DNA from: an uncultured Butyricicoccus sp.
GTDB taxonomy: Bacteria; Bacillota; Clostridia; Oscillospirales; Butyricicoccaceae
NCBI GenBank assembly: GCA_900544475.1
Contig: UQVU01000021.1
Span: 1 to 18,728, forward strand
Direction of reading: 5' to 3'
DNA length: 18,728 nt
A program made the translations under genes and the position numbers. Positions 14,082 through 18,728 of the stretch are shown here, one piece after another. Within the stretch, counting starts at the first letter, position 1. Each line of letters begins with the position of its first letter. The notes beneath the pieces were generated by a model, which searched no databases, had not been told where the DNA came from, and saw only the letters and a list, made by a program, of their open reading frames with translations.

Positions 14082-14813
14082 TCAGCCGTCATTCTTGATT
14101 TTTTCGAGGATTTTCCTGTCGCGCTTGTCCTGCGGCTCGAACTTCGAGAACAGGTCGGGGCGGTCCTTTTTCGTGCGGCGCAGGCTCATTTCGCGCCGCC
14201 ACGCCTCGATATTCGCGTGATGGCCGGAGAGCAGCACCTCGGGAACCGGACGACCGCGCCAGTTTTCCGGGCGGGTGTACTGCGGATGCTCCAGCAGGCC
14301 GTCCCAGTGGCTTTCCGCGGTGAACGCTTCCTCGTCCGGCAGAACGCCCGGCACCATGCGGCAGACTGCGTCCGCGACCGCCATCGCCGGGATTTCGCCG
14401 CCGGTCAGCACGAAGTCGCCGATTGAAATCTCCTCGTCCACGCACTCATCGATAAAGCGCTGGTCGATGCCCTCGTAGTGGCCGCAGACCAGAATAAAGT
14501 GCTCCTTTGCGAGCAGCTGACGCGCCTTTTCCTGATTGAACGGCGCACCCTGCGCGGACAGAAAGACCGTATGCACGTGCTCGCCCGCGCTCAGCGCCTC
14601 GTGGCACAGATAAAGCGGCTCGGCGAGCATGACCTGACCGCGGCCGCCGCCGTAGGGGGCGTCGTCTGCCTTGTGGTGCTTGTCGAGCGCATAATCGCGG
14701 ATGTTGGTCGCCTTGACCTCGACGAGTCCCTTGTCCTGCGCCCTGCCGATAATGCTCTCGCGCATGACCGCGTTTATCATCTCGGGGAACAGCGTCATGA
14801 TGTCGATTTTCAT
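14082..14813 (-). CDS. trmD: tRNA (guanine-N1-)-methyltransferase TrmD
   Basis: This 243-residue enzyme methylates G37 of tRNAs using S-adenosylmethionine, preventing frameshifting. Family hallmarks: start MKIDIMTLFPEM, ALDKHHKADDAPYGGG, LVCGHYEGID, VLTGGEIPAMAVADA (trefoil-knot SAM site), and YTRPENWRGRPVPEVLLSGHH. Length is normal. Its ATG overlaps the rimM stop by 4 bases, so the two are translationally coupled. Neither rplS downstream nor rpsP upstream is found here, unlike the classical cluster. Confidence 0.98.
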   Translation of the reverse strand: MKIDIMTLFPEMINAVMRESIIGRAQDKGLVEVKATNIRDYALDKHHKADDAPYGGGRGQVMLAEPLYLCHEALSAGEHVHTVFLSAQGAPFNQEKARQLLAKEHFILVCGHYEGIDQRFIDECVDEEISIGDFVLTGGEIPAMAVADAVCRMVPGVLPDEEAFTAESHWDGLLEHPQYTRPENWRGRPVPEVLLSGHHANIEAWRREMSLRRTKKDRPDLFSKFEPQDKRDRKILEKIKNDG

Positions 14814-15316
14814 TCGATCAGGCCCTCGATGCTTTCCACATAGACGATACCGGCATCCATGTCGATTTCCTTGAGGAAGGGCTTGATGGCCGGGATATAG
14901 ATGAGGCGGCCGTCCTCGCCCGCGATTTCGTACATATCGTGCGCCGGGTTGGAGGTCAGAACGTCGCGGATATGGCCGATGACGCGGTCAACGCGCAGGT
15001 CGTACACCTTGAACGTCAGAATGTCCTGAATGAACACAAGGTCCTCCGGCAGGTCCACATCGTCGCGGTCGAGGTGAAGGATTTTTCCGCGCAGCTTTTC
15101 CGCCGCCTCCACCGTGTCCACGCCCTTGAGGTGCATCAGCACGACGTTCTTGTGCACCTGAGCGCTCGTGACCTCGACCGGGGTCTTTTCGTCCAGATAG
15201 AGCGTGTCAAAGTCGCACAGCACCTCGGGCGTGTCGCACCAGCTCTGCACCTTCAGGTCGCCGCGAATGCCGTGCGTGCCGACGATTTTACCGGCCTCAA
15301 GAAACTTTTTAGGCAT
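14810..15316 (-). CDS. rimM: 16S rRNA maturation factor RimM
   Basis: This 168-residue protein assists 30S ribosome assembly by acting on the 16S rRNA head with protein S19. The N-terminal RimM domain shows AGKIVGTHGIRGDLKV (8-23). The C-terminal PRC-barrel shows PAHDMYEI and YIPAIKPFLKEID. AAAGGAGAG precedes the ATG. It is separated from aspS by an 81-base gap with a terminator-like hairpin and overlaps trmD by 4 bases. Confidence 0.97.
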   Translation of the reverse strand: MPKKFLEAGKIVGTHGIRGDLKVQSWCDTPEVLCDFDTLYLDEKTPVEVTSAQVHKNVVLMHLKGVDTVEAAEKLRGKILHLDRDDVDLPEDLVFIQDILTFKVYDLRVDRVIGHIRDVLTSNPAHDMYEIAGEDGRLIYIPAIKPFLKEIDMDAGIVYVESIEGLIE

Positions 15317-15348
15317 ATTTTTCTCTCCTTTGCTCGGATACAGAAAAT

Positions 15349-15381
15349 CCCGCTCTCTCTGTCCGAAAACAAGAGAGCGGG
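15349..15381 (-). terminator. Terminator-like hairpin between aspS and rimM
   Basis: A perfect 10-bp stem (15349-15358 with 15372-15381) has a 13-base loop. On the minus strand ATTTTC follows. It lies 16 bases after the aspS stop codon. The T-tract is short, so partial read-through into rimM-trmD is plausible; no clear separate rimM promoter is visible. Confidence 0.65.
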
Positions 15382-15397
15382 AAAAAACTTTTTGGTC

Positions 15398-16723
15398 TTA
15401 CGGCTCCAGACGGTTCATATCGCGCGGGAACATGGACGCCTCGCGGATATTGTTCAGGCCGAGCAGCTGCATGGTCAGACGCTCAAGGCCGATGCCCAGA
15501 CCGCCGTGCGGCGGCATGCCGTACTTGTGCAGCATGGTGAAGGACTCGAACAGCTCTGCGTTCATCTTGCGTGCTGCGAGCTTGTCCATCTGCTCCTGAT
15601 AATCGTGGATACGCTGGCCGCCGGTGGTGATCTCCAGACCGCGGAACAGCAGGTCGAAGGACAGCGCGAGCTTGGGGTCGTCCTTGTCGTCCATTGCGTA
15701 GAACGGACGCTTTGCGGACGGGAAGTGAGTAACGAATACGAACTCAGAGCCGTACTCCTCCTTCGCCCACTGGCACAGCAGAACCTCTTCGTCCGGGTTG
15801 AGGTCGTAGCGGTTCTTGGACTTGTGACCGTACTTCTCCTCCATGATCTTCTTGGCTTCATGGAAGCGGATGGTCGGGATCTCCTTGATTTCCGGAACGT
15901 CCGCCTTGAGCAGGGCAAGCTCCTCTGCGCAGTGCTCCTTGACGTAGTTCATGACGGACTTCAGCATACCGGTTTCCATCGCCATGACGTCGTACATCGA
16001 GTCGATATAGGCCATCTCGAAGTCCAGACCCATGTACTCGTTCAGATGACGGGAGGTGTTGTGGCGCTCTGCGCGGTAGACCGAGCCGATTTCAAATACG
16101 CGGCCGAAAGCGCCTGCGAGGTACTGCTTGTGGAACTGCGGGGACTGCGCAAGGTAAGCCGGGTGGCCGAAGTAGTCGAGCTTGAACAGGTTTGCGCCGC
16201 CCTCAGCGCCCGCGACAACGATTTTCGGGGTGTGGATATGGGTGAAGCCCTGCGACAGCATATACTGCGCAAAGCCGTCCGCAATCGCGCCCTGTACGCG
16301 GAAGATCGCCTGCTTGCGCGGATGGCGCAGGGTGATCGGGCGGAGCGGCAGGTCAACGTCGAGCGACAGACCCATATACTTCTTGCCGATCGGCACCGGC
16401 AGCTGGTCATACGGCTTGCCGAGGACCTTGACCGCGCTCAGAACGACCTCTACGCCGTGCTCGGCGCGCGGCTCCTCGCGAACTGCACCGGTCACTTCGA
16501 GAACCATTGCGTCGCGGACATCCGAACGCTTGATGCCGCCGATCTCATCGCCCTGGAAGGTGCACTGGATCAGGCCGCGCTCTACGCGCATGACAACGAA
16601 CGAGAAATCCGACATATCGCGGACACGGTGAACCGTACCGCGGAAGGTGACTTCGCCGCCGACTGCATCGCAGACGCGCTTTACGGTGTCAACATACTGA
16701 CCCGCTTCATGTATCATTTCCAT
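15398..16723 (-). CDS. aspS: Aspartyl-tRNA synthetase, archaeal-type (probably aspartate-tRNA(Asn) ligase)
   Basis: This 441-residue class II synthetase has an N-terminal OB-fold anticodon domain (about 24-105) and a catalytic core. Motif 2 is VYRAERHNTSRHLNE (Arg217, Glu219), and motif 3 is GGLGIGLERL (407-416). LAQSPQFHKQ (191-200) is the aspartyl form; asparaginyl enzymes read LTVSGQ here. Length and the lack of the large bacterial insertion domain match the archaeal-type enzyme, which in many Clostridia is non-discriminating and also charges tRNA-Asn for GatCAB amidation. The ATG has a GAGAGG site about 10 bases upstream, and a good promoter lies 43 bases upstream. It is an independent unit divergent from the ABC genes at 17001. 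Confidence 0.93.
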   Translation of the reverse strand: MEMIHEAGQYVDTVKRVCDAVGGEVTFRGTVHRVRDMSDFSFVVMRVERGLIQCTFQGDEIGGIKRSDVRDAMVLEVTGAVREEPRAEHGVEVVLSAVKVLGKPYDQLPVPIGKKYMGLSLDVDLPLRPITLRHPRKQAIFRVQGAIADGFAQYMLSQGFTHIHTPKIVVAGAEGGANLFKLDYFGHPAYLAQSPQFHKQYLAGAFGRVFEIGSVYRAERHNTSRHLNEYMGLDFEMAYIDSMYDVMAMETGMLKSVMNYVKEHCAEELALLKADVPEIKEIPTIRFHEAKKIMEEKYGHKSKNRYDLNPDEEVLLCQWAKEEYGSEFVFVTHFPSAKRPFYAMDDKDDPKLALSFDLLFRGLEITTGGQRIHDYQEQMDKLAARKMNAELFESFTMLHKYGMPPHGGLGIGLERLTMQLLGLNNIREASMFPRDMNRLEP

Positions 16724-16765
16724 ATTTTCAACGCCTCTCTAATTGAGCATTCTCAGATGTGTATT

Positions 16766-16794
16766 ATTGTAGCATGAATTTGGCGTTCTGGCAA
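16766..16794 (-). promoter_or_regulatory. Predicted promoter of aspS
   Basis: On the minus strand, TTGCCA (16794-16789) is followed after exactly 17 bases by TACAAT (16771-16766). Both boxes are close to the sigma-A consensus. The leader to the aspS start is about 35 bases, too short for a T-box. Confidence 0.8.
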
Positions 16795-16917
16795 GTTTTT
16801 TGCACCCGAGGCAGCGGAAAAACCGCTTTTTTTCGCGGCGCGGCGGCGGAGTGAATGGTTATGCGCGTTTCTCGATAAATATCCATGAAAATAGTTCTAT
16901 GCAGGGCGGCTTTTCTT

Positions 16918-16926
16918 TGCTATAAT
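16918..16926 (+). promoter_or_regulatory. Extended -10 promoter of the TrpYZ-like operon
   Basis: TGC directly precedes a perfect TATAAT (16921-16926), an extended -10 element. No good -35 is seen at 16-18 bases, consistent with an extended -10 promoter. Predicted start is near 16933. Confidence 0.7.
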
Positions 16927-16934
16927 AGTATAAA

Positions 16935-16972
16935 GTGCTTTTACGCTTTATCAGATACAAGAGTAAAAGCAC
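16935..16972 (+). promoter_or_regulatory. Perfect 10-bp inverted repeat at the start site of the TrpYZ-like operon
   Basis: GTGCTTTTAC (16935-16944) and GTAAAAGCAC (16963-16972) are exact reverse complements separated by 18 bases. They begin at the predicted transcription start. The repeat is either an operator for a dimeric repressor or a 5'-end mRNA hairpin. There is no T-run, so it is not a terminator. Confidence 0.65.
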
Positions 16973-17000
16973 GGACTAAATTTAATCTGGGGGAATTAAA

Positions 17001-17927
17001 GTGGAATTCTTCTCTAACCTGCTCGCCTCGCTTCCGGGCGCGGTGGCACAGGGACTCATCTGGGGCCTCATGGCCATCGGCGTGTACATCACCTTTAAGG
17101 TGCTCGACCTTGCCGACCTGACCGTTGACGGCACCATGGCAACAGGCGGCGCAGTCTGCCTCGTTCTCATGACGCACGGCGTCAATCTCTGGATAGCGCT
17201 GCTGTGCGCGTTCCTCGCGGGCATGCTCGCAGGTCTTGTGACCGGCATCCTGCACACCTTCATGGGCATTCCGGCCATCCTCGCCGGCATCCTGACGCAG
17301 CTCGCGCTGTTCTCCATCAACCTGCGCATCATGGGCAGCAAGGCGAACGTCGCGATCAACCCCGACAACTACACCCTGCTCGTATCGCTCCGAAACGTCA
17401 AGAAGCTCATTCCGCAGAACCCGATTCTTGTCGTTGCGGTATTCACGGTCGTTGTTATCGCGCTGCTGTACTGGTTCTTCGGCACCGAGCTCGGCTGCTC
17501 CATCCGCGCGACCGGCGCGAACGCCAACATGAGCCGCGCACAGGGCATCAACGTTGACTTCAATAAGGTGCTCGGTCTGATGATCTCGAACGGTCTGGTT
17601 GCGCTCGCAAGCGCGCTCTACTGCCAGTATCAGGGCTTCGCGGACGTCAACGCAGGCCGCGGCGCTATCGTCATCGGTCTGGCGGCGGTCATCATCGGCG
17701 AGGTCGTGTTCAGCCGCATTTTCCGCAACTTCGCGCTCAAGCTGCTGGGCGTTTCGCTCGGCGCGGTCATCTACTACATCGTTATCCAGTTCGTCCTGAC
17801 CGCGGGCCTCAACACCAACGACCTCAAGCTCATCACCGCACTGGTCGTTGCGATTTTCCTTGCCATCCCCTACTGGAAGGGCAAGTATTTCCACGCATCG
17901 GTCAAGTCCGGGAAGGAGGAGCGATAA
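17001..17927 (+). CDS. ABC transporter permease, TrpY-like (predicted aromatic amino acid uptake)
   Basis: This 308-residue inner-membrane protein has about eight to nine hydrophobic segments and belongs to the LivH/RbsC-like permease group. KVLDLADLTVDGTMATGG and the coupling segment IRATGANANMSRAQGIN are typical of the permease of TrpXYZ-type systems, predicted to import tryptophan or tyrosine. The start is GTG, with GGGGGA 6 bases upstream. The ATPase gene begins 2 bases after its stop, and that gene's AGGAGG lies inside the end of this one. A binding-protein gene, normally adjacent, is not found upstream; it may be beyond the right edge or elsewhere. Specificity is inference from family predictions. 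Confidence 0.88.
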   Translation: MEFFSNLLASLPGAVAQGLIWGLMAIGVYITFKVLDLADLTVDGTMATGGAVCLVLMTHGVNLWIALLCAFLAGMLAGLVTGILHTFMGIPAILAGILTQLALFSINLRIMGSKANVAINPDNYTLLVSLRNVKKLIPQNPILVVAVFTVVVIALLYWFFGTELGCSIRATGANANMSRAQGINVDFNKVLGLMISNGLVALASALYCQYQGFADVNAGRGAIVIGLAAVIIGEVVFSRIFRNFALKLLGVSLGAVIYYIVIQFVLTAGLNTNDLKLITALVVAIFLAIPYWKGKYFHASVKSGKEER

Positions 17928-17929
17928 CC

Positions 17930-18709
17930 ATGCTCGAACTTAAAGGAGTCTACAAAACGTTCAACGCCGGAACGGTCAATGAGAAGCGTGCGATTGACAA
18001 CCTCAATCTGACGCTGGAAAACGGCGATTTCGTCACGATCATCGGCGGCAACGGCGCCGGCAAGTCCACCACGCTCAACCTGATCGCGGGCGTATTCCCG
18101 GTGGACGCGGGCACCATCAACCTCAACGGCTACAACCTGACCCACCTGCCCGAGCACAAGCGTGCGAAGCACCTCGGCCGCGTCTTTCAGGACCCGATGA
18201 TGGGTACGGCGGCGACCATGGGCATCGAGGAGAACCTCGCCCTCGCCTACCGCCGCGGCCAGAAGCGCGGCCTGCACTCCGGCATCACGAGCGAGGAGCG
18301 CAAGCTGTACCGCGAGAAGCTGGCGACGCTCGGACTGGGTCTGGAGGACCGCATGACGAGCAAGGTCGGTCTGCTGTCCGGCGGTCAGCGTCAGGCGCTG
18401 ACGCTGCTGATGGCGACGCTGCGCAAGCCGGATCTGCTGCTGCTCGACGAGCACACGGCGGCGCTCGACCCGAAAACGGCGGACAAGGTGCTTCAGATCA
18501 CCGAGGAGATCGTCGCACGCGATAATCTGACCACGATGATGGTAACGCACAACATGAAGCACGCCATTCAGTACGGCAACCGCCTCATCATGATGGATTC
18601 CGGCCGCGTTGTCGTGGACATCAAGGGCGAGGAGAAAAAGCACCTCTCTGTGCGCGACCTGCTTGAGAAGTTCAATATTGAAAACGACCGCATGCTGCTC
18701 AGCGAATGA
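17930..18709 (+). CDS. ABC transporter ATP-binding protein, TrpZ-like
   Basis: This 259-residue ATPase partners the permease at 17001. Motifs: Walker A GGNGAGKST (39-47), Q-loop in VFQDPMMGT, signature LSGGQRQALTLL, Walker B LLLLDEHTAALDP and switch His in THNM. The Walker B region reads DEHT rather than the more usual DEPT, as I recall for this subfamily. AAGGAGG precedes the ATG within the permease gene. A 7-bp hairpin (18698-18704 with 18710-18716) spans its stop codon; the window ends before any T-run can be seen. Confidence 0.93.
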   Translation: MLELKGVYKTFNAGTVNEKRAIDNLNLTLENGDFVTIIGGNGAGKSTTLNLIAGVFPVDAGTINLNGYNLTHLPEHKRAKHLGRVFQDPMMGTAATMGIEENLALAYRRGQKRGLHSGITSEERKLYREKLATLGLGLEDRMTSKVGLLSGGQRQALTLLMATLRKPDLLLLDEHTAALDPKTADKVLQITEEIVARDNLTTMMVTHNMKHAIQYGNRLIMMDSGRVVVDIKGEEKKHLSVRDLLEKFNIENDRMLLSE

Positions 18710-18728
18710 CGCTGAGGCGCTTCCAGGG

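Noticed and set aside
16724..16765. T-box leader for aspS
   Set aside because: The predicted leader is only about 40 bases, with no specifier loop, T-box sequence or terminator.
14939..16777. Long open frame (612 codons) on the plus strand opposite aspS and rimM
   Set aside because: It runs across two real genes and their intergenic gap on the other strand, lacks motifs, and has no promoter or ribosome site.
16941..17894. Open frame of 317 codons on the minus strand opposite the TrpY-like permease
   Set aside because: The translation is highly charged and repetitive, while the plus strand encodes a clear permease coupled to its ATPase.

Overview
The window looks like chromosomal DNA of a moderately GC-rich Clostridia member. 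A gut Oscillospirales lineage such as Butyricicoccus/Agathobaculum is my best guess from protein style and gene content; this is inference and was not checked by search. Shine-Dalgarno sites are strong (AGGAGG type), genes are packed, and there are no tRNA or rRNA genes, CRISPR arrays or transposase genes.

Region 1 (1-2841, + strand): a small one-helix membrane protein of the DUF6110 type, then a 700-residue metal-transporting P1B-type ATPase. Between them lie a terminator-like hairpin and a 153-bp fold-back element with 20-bp imperfect terminal inverted repeats (518-670). After the ATPase terminator comes a gene-free stretch holding a row of about nine hairpins (2840-3107).

Region 2 (3143-13918): a locus that reads as one regulon. 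A leftward operon runs from about 10744 down to 3143: HAD hydrolase 2, fused two-domain ABC permease, ABC ATPase, substrate-binding lipoprotein, small four-helix membrane protein, endonuclease/exonuclease/phosphatase-fold enzyme, HAD hydrolase 1. Rightward lie a PfkB-family kinase, a LacI-family repressor and a PHP-family phosphoesterase. Two identical 16-bp copies of the near-palindrome ACGCAAACGTTTTCGT lie 158 bp apart in the divergent region, one at the predicted start site of each promoter. The LacI protein is the obvious candidate to bind them. The transporter resembles the ferric/aminoethylphosphonate/hexose-phosphate (Fbp/Phn/Afu) group. With four phosphoester-type enzymes and a sugar kinase alongside, the locus is best read as import and processing of a phosphorylated or phosphodiester-linked organic compound, probably a sugar derivative. 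The substrate is unknown.

Region 3 (14025-16794, - strand): translation genes aspS (archaeal-type aspartyl-tRNA synthetase), rimM and trmD, with rimM and trmD overlapping by 4 bp. trmD converges on the PHP gene across a bidirectional terminator.

Region 4 (16918-18728, + strand): an ABC permease and ATPase of the TrpY/TrpZ type (predicted aromatic amino acid uptake) behind an extended -10 promoter and a perfect 10-bp inverted repeat. No substrate-binding protein gene lies next to them inside the window.
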